This document shows positions 32,791 through 44,904 of a DNA stretch of 64,000 nucleotides, one piece after another. Below the pieces are notes generated by a model that was given only the letters and a program-made list of their open reading frames with translations, was not told the origin of the DNA and made no database searches. A program made the translations under genes and the position numbers. Every line of letters starts with the position of its first letter. Position 1 is the first letter of the stretch. This stretch comes from Elymus sibiricus (Eukaryota > Streptophyta > Magnoliopsida > Poales > Poaceae), in the NCBI GenBank assembly GCA_039707655.1, contig CM077674.1, positions 238,367,904 to 238,431,903 on the forward strand, written 5' to 3'.

Positions 32791-33739
32791 CCCTCTAGGA
32801 AAATATCTAGTGCTCCAAGGCCTCCCATGCTCCTATGATACCAGAGCTCTCATGCCTTTGAATCGGGGATACAATGATTGGACCTGAGCAAAATTTTGAG
32901 ACTACTTTAGGTTTTTTTCGCATTTTTTCACGGCCTCGTGATCCAACGGGCCCCACAGGATCGCTGGAGTAATTTTTTTGACGTGTATTATTATTATTTT
33001 TTGGACATTACATAAACGCTGGAGTACATATACGAGGAGAAGTGGCGCATGCACACAGTCGGTCTCTCGCTGTGTCGCACACAAGAGAGTTACGTGATGC
33101 ACCATAAACAAATACCCATAGGTGCATGATTTCTGCATTCGTGGGTACTGGGTACATGGTGCAGCGCACTTTTGTAGGCCAAAGAGTCAACTGGCGTGAT
33201 AATTTGATCCGCATGTGTCAATGGTCGGAGACCACACGTGAATGACCTAGAGGCAGTGGCTCTCTACCGATCGAGTTGCCACATTAAAAAAATTCATTTT
33301 TTTGCGGTGTAAGAGTTTCGTTTTTCAATGGTGCGTTATACAATTTATTAAAACGATTGGTATGGAGTGAAAAATGTAAATAGTCACTATACACATAGGC
33401 TGGATTCAGTGCTTGCTGCTAGCCAGGGTTGCGGTTGGTGAGGGAGGAGACACACTGCTGGCACATTCTGATCTGCGGACCATGCCGTCCTCTCACTCAC
33501 CCGGTGCCAGAGTGGACGCGACCTCTCACTGGCGCATGCAGTGAACTATCGCACCGGCCGAGAGAGGGCCACTCGCTACACGTCGAGCTGAACACGCCTC
33601 CTCACCGCATTCAACCAGCTTTGAGACTGCCCTGCCTACCTAAATTGAACCCACGCGTGTGCCGAGAAACCTACTTTGGCGACACGTCCATCCGCGAGAC
33701 GACCGGCATTCAACACAATGCTGGTTGGCTCCTCGCTTC
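32791..33739. other. Unassigned sequence between CT tract and candidate promoter
   Basis: No feature recognised to 33425. From 33430 the sequence becomes GC-richer. A 150-codon plus-strand frame (33429-33881) overlaps the candidate promoter and lacks domain signals, so I do not call it a gene. Confidence 0.3.
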
Positions 33740-34038
33740 TGCCCGCTATTTAAACGAGGCTAGACGCCTGGCAAGAACCGCACCACACCTCCGCTCCCCA
33801 TCTCCTCCTTGCACCATTTTATCCACACACACACACACTCCAAATCATCTGACGAGCTGGAAGACAAGTTCTCCAGCATAAAAGTTGTCTGGGTGCCCCG
33901 ACAAGCCTGCCAGATATGAGCTAGGCAACTCGATGCTCACCTCCCTCCCTGCCCCAGGCCGTCAGTACAATGGGCGAGCCTGCAGGCGGGCAAGTGGAGG
34001 AGCAAGCCGCCGCTCCGAGCTGGCCCCTGGTGCAGTAA
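33740..34038 (+). promoter_or_regulatory. Candidate promoter and leader with a 22-codon ORF, cut by Gypsy-1
   Basis: CGCTATTTAAACGAGG at about 33744 is a TATA-like box. It is followed by a CT/CA-rich leader with CCACACCTCCGCTCC and (CA)n, as in cereal 5' UTRs. An ATG at 33970 opens 22 codons (MGEPAGGQVEEQ...) ending at a TAA at 34036 that lies in the AGTAA target duplication. The sequence resumes at 41989. It could be a decayed gene or a first exon; I cannot name it. Confidence 0.3.
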
Positions 34039-35553
34039 TGATATGTCTCCAATGTATCTATAATTTTTGATTGTTCCATGTTGTTATGTTATCAATCTTG
34101 GATGTTTTTATACACATATATATCATTTATAAATCATTTTCAGAGACTAACCTATTAACCTAGTGCCCCGAGCCAGTTGATGTTTTTTGCATGTTTTGGT
34201 TTTACAGAAAATCCATATCAAACGAAGTCCAAATGGAACGAAACTTTTGCAATATATTTCTTGGCCGGGAAGGAACACTAGAAGCTTCGAGAGAGAGCCA
34301 GGAGCCATGCCAGGTGGCCACGAGCCACCAGGGCACGCCCTAAGGGGGGCGCCCTGGTACCTCATGGGCCCCTGGTTCCGTTTAACCTAATTCTTCCCCT
34401 ATATATACCTTCACATCCAGAAACCCTCGGGGGAGTCCACGAAATACTTTTTCCACCACCGCAAGCATATGTTCTCGAGAGATCCCATTTGGAGGCCTTT
34501 TCTGGTACTCTGCCGGAAGGGGAATCGATCACGGAGGGGATCTACATCATCCTTGTTGCCCTTCTGATGATGCGTGAGTAGTCAACTATAGACCTTTGGG
34601 TCCATAGCTAGTAACTGGATGGCTTCCTCTCTCTCTTTGATCTTCAATACCATGTTCTCCATGATCTTCATGGGGTTCTATCCGACGTAATTTTCTTATG
34701 CAGTGTGTTTGTTGGGATCCGGTGAATTGCGAGTTTATGATCAGATTATTTATGAATATTATTTGAGTCTTTGCTGATTCTTATATGCATGATTGTGATA
34801 GCCTTGTATTTCTTCTTCGATCTATTTGTTTAGTTAGGCCAACAAGATTGATCTATCTTGCAATGGGAAGTGGTGCTCGGTAATGGGTTCAAGCTTGTGG
34901 TGCTCAATCCTAGTGACAGAAAGGGACATGACACACATGTATTGTTGCTATTAAGAATAAAAAGATGGGGTTTATTCATGCGTGAGTTTATCTTGTCTAC
35001 ATCATGTCATCTTGCTTAATGCATTACTCCGTTCTTTTTGTTCTTAATACACTAGATGCATGCTGGATAACGGTCGATATGTGGAGTAATAGTAGTAGAT
35101 GCAGACAGTATCGGTCTACTAATCTTGGACGTGATGCCTATATACATGCTCATTGCCTTGGATATCATCATAATTATTTGTTCTTCTACCAATTGCCCAA
35201 CAGTAATTTGTTCACCCACCGTATGTTATGTTCATGAGAGAAGCCTCTAGTGAAAACTATGGCCCCCGGGGTCTACTTTACCATATTTGCTAAGATCCAA
35301 ATTTACCTAGCTTTATTTCCAATCTATCAAATACAATTTAATCTTACAATTGACAGCCGAGAGATTGACAACCTCTTGTTCGCGTTGGGGGCAAGGGTTT
35401 GTTGTTTGTGTGCAGGTGCTGTTTACGTTGTGTTGCTTGGTTCTCCTACTGGTTCGACAACCTTGGTTTCTTAATCGAGGGAAATACTTATCTGTACTGT
35501 GCTGCATCATCCCTTCCTCTTCGGGGAAATACCAACACAAGCTACAAGTAGCA
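34039..35553 (+). repeat. Gypsy-1 5' LTR
   Basis: 1515 bases, TG...CA. CCTATATATACC near 34398 is the likely TATA box. It matches the 3' LTR at 40454-41983. Confidence 0.93.
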
Positions 35554-35564
35554 AGAATAATTTC

Positions 35565-35582
35565 TGGTGCCGTTGCCAGGGA
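35565..35582 (+). promoter_or_regulatory. Gypsy-1 primer binding site
   Basis: TGGTGCCGTTGCCAGGGA begins 12 bases after the LTR. It is a two-mismatch version of TGGCGCCGTTGCCGGGGA, which I recall as the tRNA-Asp-type PBS used by many plant Gypsy elements. Confidence 0.8.
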
Positions 35583-35803
35583 GACATCATCAACATATAC
35601 CAGGTTCCTTTACACAAGCCACATCTTCTTGCATTTACATTATTTGCCATTTGCCTCTTGTTTTCCTCTCCCACACTTCTAAAACGTTTTTACAAAAAAT
35701 ACAAAATCATTTTCATTTGCCTTTTTGTATTTGCCTTTTTATTTGCCTTTTTCCGTTTGCCTTTTCTTGTGTGCTTGCTTGCTATCTTGTTTGCGTAGTC
35801 ACG

Positions 35804-37045
35804 ATGACTCAAAAAAACACCAACTTGTGTGACCTTTCCAATACTAATAACAATGATTTTATTAGTACTCCAATTGCTCCTCCCCCACTAGTGTGGAGAG
35901 TTGTGAATGCTGCTTTGTTAAATTTAGTTATGAAGGAACAATTTTCTGATAGTCCTAATGAGGATGCGGCATCCCATCTAAACACATTTGTAGAATTGTG
36001 TGATATGCAAAAGAAAAAGGATGTGGATAATGATATTGTCAAACTAAAATTGTTTCCTTTCTCTTTGAGGGATCGTGTAAAAGTTTGGTTTTCATCTTTA
36101 CCGCATAATAGTATCGATTATTGGGATAAGTGTAAAGATGCGTTTATCATGAAGTTTTTCCCTCCAGCAAAAAATATTTCTTTGAGAACACAAATCATGA
36201 ATTTTAAACAACTTGATCATGAGCATGTTGCCCAATCTTGGGAATGAATGAAATTAATTCTAAGGAATTACCCCACTCATGGTTTAAATCTTTGGATGAT
36301 TATACAAAAAAAATATGCGGGGTTGAATTTTGCTTCTAAAAATCTTTTGGATTCCGCCGCTGGTGGAACTTTTATGGAAATTACTTTGGGTGATGCTACT
36401 AAATTGCTTGACAACATTATGGCAAATTATTCTCAGTGGCATACCGAAAGGGCACCTAGTGAAAATGTGAATTCTATTGAAGAAATTGGTGCTTTGAGTG
36501 AAAAAGTTGATGTGCTTATGAAATTGGTAGCTAGTAAAAACACTCATGTTGATGCCAATGATTTGCCTTTTTCTACTTTAATAGAGCAAAATAATGATCC
36601 TGTAGATGTGAAGTTTGTCTCTCGCAACAATTTTAATAACATTGCTTATAGAGGTAATTTCAACCCTAGGCCGTTTCCAGGAAATTCATCTAATAATTAT
36701 GGCAACTCTTATGGAAATTCTTATGGTAATAATAGGATGAATGATATTCAAAGCAACATTAAAGAATTTATCAATACTCAAAAGGCTTTCAATTCTATGG
36801 TAGAAGAAAAATTGAGTAAGCTTGATTATGTGTCTAGGAGTGTTGATAGAATTATGCATGATGTGGAAAATTTGAAGTCTAAAGTTTTGCCTCCTAGAGT
36901 TGATATTAATGAATCTATCAAAGCTTTGCACATTTCCATGGATGAATGTAAGAAAAGAACCGCTATGCTTAGGGCCAAAAGTGAATTTTTGGAAAAGCTT
37001 TTCCTTCTGGATTTTATCGTAGTAATGATGAGGATGCTAAAATGA
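35804..37045 (+). pseudogene. Gypsy-1 gag
   Basis: The ATG at 35804 opens a frame of 147 codons with the retrotransposon gag core (LKLFPFSLRDRVKVWFSSLP, then WDKCKDAFIMKFFPP). A TGA at 36245 interrupts it, and the same frame reads on to 37045 (LDSAAGGTFMEITLGDATKLL). The TGA is one C-to-T change from an Arg codon. An Asn/Gly-rich repeat (YGNSYGNSYGNN) lies near 36700, and a coiled-coil-like region follows. A one-base frameshift near 36995 separates gag from protease. Gag would assemble the particle in the cytoplasm. No zinc knuckle is visible. Confidence 0.85.
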
Positions 37046-37845
37046 TCGGTATTCCTTCTATTGATTCCTTGTTTAGTAAAGTTAAACTTGATGATAAGGG
37101 GACTGAAGAAGAGTCAACTTTAGCTAGTGGGCGTCCCCATAGTTTGGAGGGTGAAAATCTTAATGAAAAAATTGTTGAAAGTGGGCTGGAAGAGGTCAAA
37201 ACTTTAGGTAGCGATGTACCCACTATTTTGGATTTTAAAGACTTCAACTGTGATAATTGTTCTTTGATTGAGTGTATCTATTTGTTGCAATCTATGTTGA
37301 ATTCACATAACGCATATGAGCAAAATAAGGCTTTTACTAAACATATCGTAGAAGGATTAATGAAAGCATTAGAAGAAAAGCTAGAACTTGAAGTTTCTAT
37401 TCCTAGAAAATTGCATGATGAGTGGGAACCTACTATCAAAGTCAAGACTAAAAATTATGAATGCAATGCTTTGTGTGATCTAGGTGCTAGTGTCTCTACA
37501 ATTCCAAAATCTCTATGTGATGTGCTTGGTTTTACAAATTTTAATGAGTGTTCTTTAAATTTGCACCTAGAGGATTCAACTATTAAAAACCCTTTGGGAA
37601 GAATTAATGATGTGCTTGTGCTTGCAAATAGAAATTATGTGCCCATTGATTTCATTGTTCTTGACATTGATTGCAATCCTTCTTGCTCTATAATACTTGG
37701 TAGACCTTTCTTGCGAACTATTGGTGCAGTTATTGATATGAAAGAAGGGAATATTAAAATTTCAGTTTGGAACACCCCTAGGAAAAAGATCAAATTACCT
37801 TATGAATCAATTATGAGGGCCACCTTGAAAGATGACAACAATTGA
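37042..37845 (+). CDS. Gypsy-1 aspartic protease region of gag-pro
   Basis: A 267-residue open frame. The protease active-site region is CDLGASVSTIPKSL, with the catalytic Asp near 37477. The usual D-S/T-G is here D-L-G-A, as in many plant Gypsy proteases of this type. The C-terminal ILGRPFLRTIGAVID motif follows about 80 residues later, also normal for the family. The frame overlaps the end of gag by four bases because of the upstream frameshift, so its own ATG may not be a natural start. It stops at 37843-37845 and no RT follows. This is the only uninterrupted domain in the element. Confidence 0.75.
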   Translation: MIGIPSIDSLFSKVKLDDKGTEEESTLASGRPHSLEGENLNEKIVESGLEEVKTLGSDVPTILDFKDFNCDNCSLIECIYLLQSMLNSHNAYEQNKAFTKHIVEGLMKALEEKLELEVSIPRKLHDEWEPTIKVKTKNYECNALCDLGASVSTIPKSLCDVLGFTNFNECSLNLHLEDSTIKNPLGRINDVLVLANRNYVPIDFIVLDIDCNPSCSIILGRPFLRTIGAVIDMKEGNIKISVWNTPRKKIKLPYESIMRATLKDDNN

Positions 37846-38501
37846 AACTTTGCATTATGCCTAGCTAGGGGCATAAAACAATAGCGCTTGTTGGGAGGCA
37901 AACCAATGAATAAAATAAATTTTCATTTTTTGTTTCTGTTTTCATGTGTTACCACAATTATGCTACTGTTATGTTGGTGTTTTTGTGTTTTTAATTAGTG
38001 TTTGATCCAAGTAAAGCCTTTGGGATGGTTTGGAAAAAATAGTATGATTGATGTAGTTTGGAAAACAGAAGTTTTTTACTCTAGTGCCCGAATTTTAGTT
38101 CTGTACTGGAGCATCAAAAAAATCTGAAATTTTTAAAAGGCATTGGCATATGAATTGGCTAGATTTTGCTAATTTTTTAGAACTTTTAGATTTACAGAAG
38201 TATAGCCTTCGAACAGATTGCTACAGACTATTCTCTTTTTGACAGATTCTATTTTTGATGCACTACCTGCTTGTTTTGATGAATCTATGAACTATATTGT
38301 GTGGTATAAGCCATAGAAAAGTTAGGATACAGTAGGTATATTGCAAAACTAAAATTGGAATGGGTTTGCAACAGTGCTTAAAGTGGTGATCTATTTGTTT
38401 TTGTTATATTAATGGAGCTCACGAGATTTTGTTGAGTTTTGAAGTTTTCAAGTTTTAGGTGAGATCACGATGGATGAAGGAACAAGGAGTGTCAAAAGCC
38501 T

Positions 38502-38589
38502 AAGCTTGGGGATGCCCGAGGCACCCCAAGATAATATCCAAGAGAGACTCAAGTGTCTAAGCTTGGGGATGCCCTCGTTAGGCATCCCC
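38502..38589 (+). repeat. Duplicated AAGCTTGGGGATG boxes with hairpins
   Basis: AAGCTTGGGGATG lies at 38502-38514 and 38559-38571. The second box extends into a perfect 9-bp stem, GGGGATGCC (38565-38573) with GGCATCCCC (38581-38589), loop of 7. The first forms GGGGATGCC with GGCACCCC and a short loop. The same 13-mer serves as the PPT at 40440. Confidence 0.85.
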
Positions 38590-38777
38590 TCTTTCTTCTA
38601 ACAACCATTGGTAATTTTACTTGGAGCTATATTTTTATTCGTCACATAATATGAGTTTTTCTTGGAGCGTCTTGTATGATATGAGTCTTTGCTTTGTTTG
38701 CTTTTAGTTTTGTCGCAATCATCTTTTTTGAACACATCTATCTTGAGAGAGCCTCGTGTTATCATAATTTTTTAGAA

Positions 38778-39040
38778 TGCTCTATGTGCTTCACTTAAAC
38801 TTTTTGAGCTAGGCAGTTGCTCTTTGTGCTTCACTTAAATCTTTTGAGCATGGTGGTTGAAATATTTTGAAGAAATAAATTCTCATGCTTCACTTATATC
38901 TTTTTGAGAATTGCTATGATTGATATTTTGAAGAAATAAATTCTCATGCTTCACTTATATCTTTTTGAGAATTGCTATGCTTGTTGATATTTTGAAGAAA
39001 TGAATTCTCGCGCTTCACTTATATCTTTTAAGAGTTGTTA
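38778..39040 (+). repeat. Tandem units of about 60 bp in Gypsy-1 spacer
   Basis: The unit TGCTTCACTTATATCTTTTTGAG...GAAGAAATAAATTCTCA recurs about four to five times, with the first copies more divergent (TGTGCTTCACTTAAA near 38787 and 38828). Related words occur at 48645-48780 in Gypsy-2. Confidence 0.8.
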
Positions 39041-40439
39041 TGAAAATGAAATTAGTCCCAGAGAGATAAATGTTCAAGAGGGATATAAAAACCTTCAATA
39101 AGATCATTGGATAAGATAAGTGTGATTCCTTGCAATAGTTTTGCGATATGGAGATAGTAATATGGGAGTCAAGTTGATGAGTAATTGTGGTTTAGTAAGA
39201 ATATTGGTGTTAAGGTTTGTGATTCCCTATGCATGCACGTAAATTCTATAATTGTGCAATGAAATTATATCCTCCTTGTGGTGCATTATTCGGTGTTAGT
39301 TATGTTTAAGGCATGGGTATGATCGTTTTCGCTTTTTGGTTAGTCGCCTTCACAATCTTTTTTGCTAGCCTTCCCTTGTACTAAGCGGGAATAGTGCTTG
39401 TGCATCCGAAATCCTTAAACCCAGTTTTGTCAATTGAGTCCACTATACCTACCTATATGTGGTATTTCCATGTCATTCCAAGTAAATTTGCGTGCGCCAT
39501 CTCTAAATTTCAAAATACTTCTATTTTGTGTGCCCATACCGCTCATGAGGCGGCATGGGTAGCTGTTATTTTCCATGCTAAGTGTGTTATTCTCATGATG
39601 AGTGTTTATTCACTTGTGATTGCACAAGAGAATGGTTGGTAATAGGTATGCCCGTCCCGAATTGTTAAAGTGCTAAAATGCCAAAATTGCAGAAATGCAA
39701 AAATAATGAAAAAGACAAAAAGCAAATCTCTCACGGAAGGATAAGAATCCTAATGAAGGGGAGTACTCTTGCGGAAAGAAACAATATCTTAATGAAAGGG
39801 AGTATAAATTTATTTTCTATTTGGGAACCACCTATGATGTGCTTAGCATGGGAAATAATTGGAAATTCTTGGTCGTGTTCGTTGACAGGAAAAGCATGCC
39901 TCTCAAAATAATTTTTCTCTCTATAATTTCAAACAATGAGCTCTGGCACATAAAACAAATCCCTGCTTCCATCTGCAAAGGGCCTATCTATTTACTTTTA
40001 TGCAATTTTTATTTTATTTTATTTGAGTCTCCATCTTCTCTTACAATGGCACCAACTAGGGGGGTGGCACTATAGTCATCCTTGTGCTTTGGGTATAGCT
40101 AATATTCGGGTGTGTTTCATGAATGGATCAATGATTGATCATAATGGGCTAGGGATAGCTTTCTTTAGTATTGATACTTTGAAAGACATGGTTTCTTGTT
40201 AGCATGCTTGTGTATTGTTGTCATCATGTCAAATTATAGACTATTGCTTTGAATCATTCAAGTCTAAGATCCATTCTATATAGAAGAATATGTGCTAATT
40301 ATGAAAGGCTTTAAATAATTGCATGCCAATATCCATGTTATGCTATGAAAGAAAATTATATGGGCTACATATGTTAGACAACATTCCACATCAAAATTTC
40401 TATTTTTATCATTTACCTACTCGAGGACGAGCATGAATT

Positions 40440-40452
40440 AAGCTTGGGGATG
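40440..40452 (+). promoter_or_regulatory. Gypsy-1 polypurine tract region
   Basis: AAGCTTGGGGATG ends one base before the 3' LTR. Its purine part, GGGGATG, is the likely plus-strand primer site. Confidence 0.75.
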
Positions 40453-40453
40453 T

Positions 40454-41983
40454 TGATACGTCTCCAACGTATCTATAAATTTTGATTGTTCTATGCTATT
40501 ATGTTATCAATCTTGGATGTTTTTACACACATTTATATCATTTATAAATCATTTTTGGAGGCTAACCTATTAACCTAGTGCCCCGAGCCAGTTGCTGTTT
40601 TTTGCATGTTTTTGGTTTTACAGAAAATCCATATCAAACAAAGTCCGAATGGAATGAAACTTTTGGGATAAATTTCTTGGCCGGGAAGGAGCACTAGAAG
40701 CTTCGGGAGAGAGTCGGGAGCCATGCCAGGTGGCCACGAGCCACCAGGGCGCGCCCTAAGGGGGGCGCCCTGGTGCCTCGTGGGCCTCTGGCTTCGTTTG
40801 CCCTAATTCTTCTCCTATATATACCTTCACATCCAGAAACCCTTGGGGGAGTCCACAAAATACTTTTTCCGCCACCGCAAGCTTCTGTTCTGGAGAGATC
40901 CCATCTGGAGGACTTTTCCGGAACTCTGTCGGAGGGGGAATCGATCACAGAGGGGCTCTACATCATCGTTGCTACCCTTTCGATGATGCGTGAGTAGTCA
41001 ACTACAGACCTTCGGGTCCATAGCTAGTAACTAGATGGCTTCCTATCTCTCTTTGATCTTCAATACCATGTGCTCCATGATCTTCATGGTGTTCTATCCG
41101 ATGTAATTTTCTTATGCGGTGTGTTTGTTGGGATCCGATGAATTACAAGTTTATGATCAGATTATCTATGAATATTATTTGAGAATTTGCTGATTCTTAT
41201 ATGCATGATTGTGATAGCCTTGTATTTCTTCTCCGATCTATTAGTTTATTTAGGCCAACTAGATTGATCTATCTTGTAATGCAAAGAGGTGCTCGGTAAT
41301 GGGTTCAATCTTGTGGTGCTCAATCCCAGTGACAGAAAGGGACATGACACACATGTATTGTTGCTATTAAGGATAAAAGGATGGGGTTTATTCATGCGTG
41401 AGTTTATCTTGTCTACATCATGTCATCTTGCTTAATGCATTACTCTGTTCTTTTTGGGCTTAATACACTAGATGCATGCTGGATAGCGGTCGATGTGTGG
41501 AGTAATAGTAGTAGATGCAGACAGTATCGATCTACTAATCTTGGATGTGATGCCTATATATATGATCATTGCCTTGTATATCGTCATAATTATGTGTTGT
41601 TCTATCAATTGCCCAATAGTAATTTGTTCACCCACCGTATGGTATGTTCATGAAAGAATCCTCTAGTGAAAACTATGGCCCTCGGGGTCTACTTTACCAT
41701 ATTTGCTAAGATCCAAATTTACATTGCTACAATTTACTTTGCTTTATTTCCAATCTATCAAATACAATTTAATCTTGTAATTGACCGCCGAGAGATTGAC
41801 AACCTCTCGCTCGTGTTGGGTGCAAGGGTTTGTTTTTGTGTGCAGATGTTGTTTACATTGTGTTGCTTGATTCTCCTATTGGTTCGATAATCTTGGTTTC
41901 TTAATCAAGGGAAATACTTATCTCTACTTTGCTGCATCATCCCTTCCTCTTTGGGGAAATACAAATGCAAGCTACAAGTAGCA
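40454..41983 (+). repeat. Gypsy-1 3' LTR
   Basis: 1530 bases, TGATACGTCTCC...AGTAGCA, matching 34039-35553 with scattered substitutions and small indels. Followed by AGTAA. Confidence 0.93.
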
Positions 41984-41988
41984 AGTAA

Positions 41989-43324
41989 CTCGATGCTCCA
42001 AGCCTGCTCGCTTAGGAGTGGCTAGTTGCTCCACGCCGGCACATGTGGGAGCACGGCATTCAGTGCACAGTGGCTGTTCGTGCCATCCGCCGCAAACGTT
42101 GGTGGAATCGCGGCTTGCCGGCAGAGGCAGCCAGGACGTCCGCGGTGGCCGCCGCCGACACCGAGGAAAAGTAGACCATGGGAGCCATCTCTACTTGGGT
42201 CCCATGAAGGCCACCGCCACCGTGTCGCCAGCATAGACACCCGGTATATTTACCCACAACACCATGGACCCCTATCACGGCTTCACGGAAGCGGAGGAGC
42301 CACTCTTCCCGTCTATCGTCACCTTCGACCGAAGCGCAACCGGACATAGTGAAGTTATGACGGAGGCGTAGGCCACGGAGGCGGAAGGCACGGAGGGCCG
42401 CCGCGGCCGGCATTAGATTATACCTACCTCCAAAGGCTCTCGCGTTTAGTTAAAAAAAGTCCAAAATGTAATTAATTTTGTATGGTCTACTTTTATTGTG
42501 CTCGCACTGATATGTTTCTTGATCTCGGCAACCAGCTCTGCGTCGCCAATTTATTGCCTCTGTGGAGGTACTCTACATGGTGTTGGCACGTACAATATCG
42601 CCATGCCCTTATATTGCCAATGTTTTATTGTTGTCAATCCAATGCCACTTGTAAAATGATGCAATGTCACAGAGGGACTAATATACTGTTGTCAATCTTG
42701 TGGCATCGATAAATCCAATGGCACTTGTAAAATGATGCAATACTATCGATAACCCCTTTACATATTTTTGCAGACACGGATGCCAATGTCCATATCAGGC
42801 ATGTTTGTGCAAACAGAAGCACATACTCAATTCTAGTAGAACTCCACAAAATTATACAGGAGTCCCTCCTCCACCATTGTAGAAAATGCACCTTTTCATC
42901 AATGCTCTCCGGAGGAATTTGTGTTTTGGCTATGAACTAAATGTTGTTTCGTAGAAGCATTGATGTTAGTAGTAAGAACTAGAGATTTTTGTTTATTTCT
43001 AATTCTCCTCCCTTTTTCAGCTTTGAAGTGAATCATTGAGATGCATAAACTACTTCAACTATGGCTATTAGTTGGTTGTGGACATTATCTATGAATGTGA
43101 AGATATATGTGCACATGAGTTTGATGTGAAAGTTGAACTTGGAATGAACTATACCATGTCCAATGGTTTGTCTGTTATTGTTCTAGAAATAATGTAAGTT
43201 ATTACATGACCGGGAAAAAATATATTTTGTACCACATCTCGGCATCACAGACTTATATACATATCAGTCGATGCACCCACACCACAACATGCATGCTGAC
43301 TGGATAAGCATTTAAACCTAGCTA
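41989..43324. other. Low-copy-looking region right of Gypsy-1, no confident gene
   Basis: 41989-42415 is GC-rich, with overlapping frames on both strands and short Ala/Arg-rich peptides. One plus-strand frame starts ATGGACCCCTATCACGGC at about 42264 and runs 35 codons. These look like decayed coding sequence, but no domain is recognised. 42416-43324 is AT-rich, with a 30-base direct repeat (42636-42665 and 42712-42741, one mismatch). Confidence 0.35.
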
Positions 43325-43754
43325 TTATGAATGAAAATTTGGATTGACAAAAAATTTAGATAGCAGGAGACGCTTAGCCTGCTCTGCCTCTGCTAGCTTC
43401 TTTCTGGCTTCTTCCATCTCTTGTTTGGCTTGGGTGAAGAGAGCATCTAATTTCTCTTTTCGCTTCTTCAGGAACTCAGCTACATTCTCAAGGGCTGCTG
43501 CACACTTTCTTTCAGCCTTTACTAGAGCCGCGAGGACACGAACACTTGCCGACTCCACCTGGCTTGTAAGTAATCCAACATCATTTGGGAATTGGCACCT
43601 TGTATCTAATCCGACATCATTAGGGAACTGGCACCTTGTGTGTAATCCAGCATCATTTGGGAACTGGCACATAGGGCTAGCCTCAAACCTGATCTTGAGG
43701 TTGACCATACTTCTCTCCTCACACGAACTGCATCCTGACATGAAGTTACATTGT
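43325..43754 (-). CDS. Candidate exon of unknown gene: 12-residue repeats and coiled coil
   Basis: The minus-strand frame runs 138 codons from ATGTCAGGATGCAG (43741). It starts MSGCSSCEERS, then has three 12-residue repeats of the CQFPNDVGLxTR type, encoded by a 36-base tandem repeat at 43572-43679. A Lys/Glu/Ala-rich stretch (EFLKKRKEKLDALFTQAKQ and EMEEARKKLAEAEQ) follows that should form a coiled coil. CTTCATGTCAG just before the second codon is a good splice acceptor, so this may be an internal or last exon rather than a start. The heptad pattern and absence of stops favour real coding sequence. I do not recognise the family; a TE-borne protein is possible. Confidence 0.45.
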
Positions 43755-44410
43755 TTTTAGATAAATAGTGAGAGCTCTCCAGATCCATTCAGTAGAAGCC
43801 TGATAAACAGGAATGGTAGAAGTGAGTTCAAAAGGAGAAATATAAAAACAGACTCCTAGGGTGAGAACACCCACTTCCTACATCAAGCTAAAAAGGAAAG
43901 CATTAGGACAATTAAGAGTGTGCTTATTACATATCGAGCAGAGCCAGCTTACATAAACTACAACATATACATCAAAGAACACAAGGCTAAGCGAAGTAGG
44001 AAAACTAGCAGAGGGGTGCACTAAACCAAGGGTTGCTACAGCAAAACAACTGGCAACCAGATGATCTCCAGGTCCTCTGTAGTCGCGTTTGACAGACTAG
44101 CTTCAACATGAAATTACAAAGTTTATAGTTTTTCATCCTACGGCATGGTTGGTCCAGTGAGTACATTGAGATGCTACAACTGATAGAGCCTAATCAAGTG
44201 TACAGGCAATTGTTTGTCTTGCCTAATATTGTTTAATAAGCCGCTAAAATGCTGGATTGCATGGCAAGAACCCTAGCCAAGCACACAACATGGTTTGACG
44301 CTATTTCTGGTTCGGGGCTTACCCAGCGCCTGGCCTGGTCCTGTGTTCACTACTGCTGCCAGACACATACCATGAAAAAGTAATTGAAAGGCTGTTACTT
44401 ACCAAAGCTT

Positions 44411-44510
44411 GTTTTACAGGTTCGGTGCAACTCATCTTTATCTTGCAACATTCCTTGAAGATGACCCGAACATCCCATATTTGGCCTTCATTGCTCATTT
44501 GCATGTTTGC
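44411..44510 (-). CDS. Candidate middle exon of the same unknown gene
   Basis: On the minus strand a frame reads NEGQIWDVRVIFKECCKIK, then MSCTEPVKQAL, and ends at TTTG followed by GTAAGT, a consensus splice donor near 44403-44410. Upstream, CTACTAAT (branch-point-like) and ATGAG fit an acceptor near 44497. The exon would join the coiled-coil exon at 43750. No known domain was recognised. Confidence 0.35.
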
Positions 44511-44904
44511 ATTAGTAGTTTTAGAATCCCAACATGGCAAGAAAAATATAGTAATACTCACACATCTTGTAGACAACATTAAAGCACTCATCTGCAATGT
44601 TAGCATGAGTAATTTTAACATACCACTTTGTGGCTATTCAACTTTGCTAGAACTACATTGTGATTTCATTCTTAGTCAATAGAACAGGGGAATCACCTCC
44701 CTGCTATTCTGAAAAACTTTAAATCATTCCCCACACTACTAGTTACAGATGAAGAACCTACGCAAGAACACCGCAATACAGGAGCAATGCACAATTACAA
44801 GATGATATTTCGTTGGGTAATGCAAGCTATAACCAATTACTTTTACCGGAACAATAGCAACCAGGAAATTTGAAGGGTTGGTATGAACAAAATCAAAACT
44901 GCAC

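Larger units (their letters stand above)
37846..40453 (+). other. Gypsy-1 noncoding spacer
   Basis: 2.6 kb without pol domains or convincing frames. It holds two AAGCTTGGGGATG boxes with hairpins (38502-38589), tandem units of about 60 bases (38778-39040), and a third AAGCTTGGGGATG copy as the PPT at 40440-40452, one base before the 3' LTR. The frames at 39394-39911 look fortuitous. Confidence 0.7.
34039..41983 (+). mobile_element. Gypsy-1: LTR retrotransposon with gag-protease only
   Basis: The element spans 7945 bases with LTRs 34039-35553 and 40454-41983 and the perfect duplication AGTAA (34034-34038 and 41984-41988). The LTRs start TGATATGTCTCC or TGATACGTCTCC and end in AGTAGCA. A PBS, a gag and an aspartic protease follow. 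About 2.6 kb of apparently noncoding sequence then leads to the 3' LTR, with no RT, RNase H or integrase. It is therefore non-autonomous. The gag-PR style and PBS are Athila-like, but the lineage was not tested. Confidence 0.93.

Noticed and set aside
33429..33881. 150-codon plus-strand frame
   Set aside because: Spans a TATA-like box and a CA-rich leader, with no domain, so it is more likely promoter sequence.
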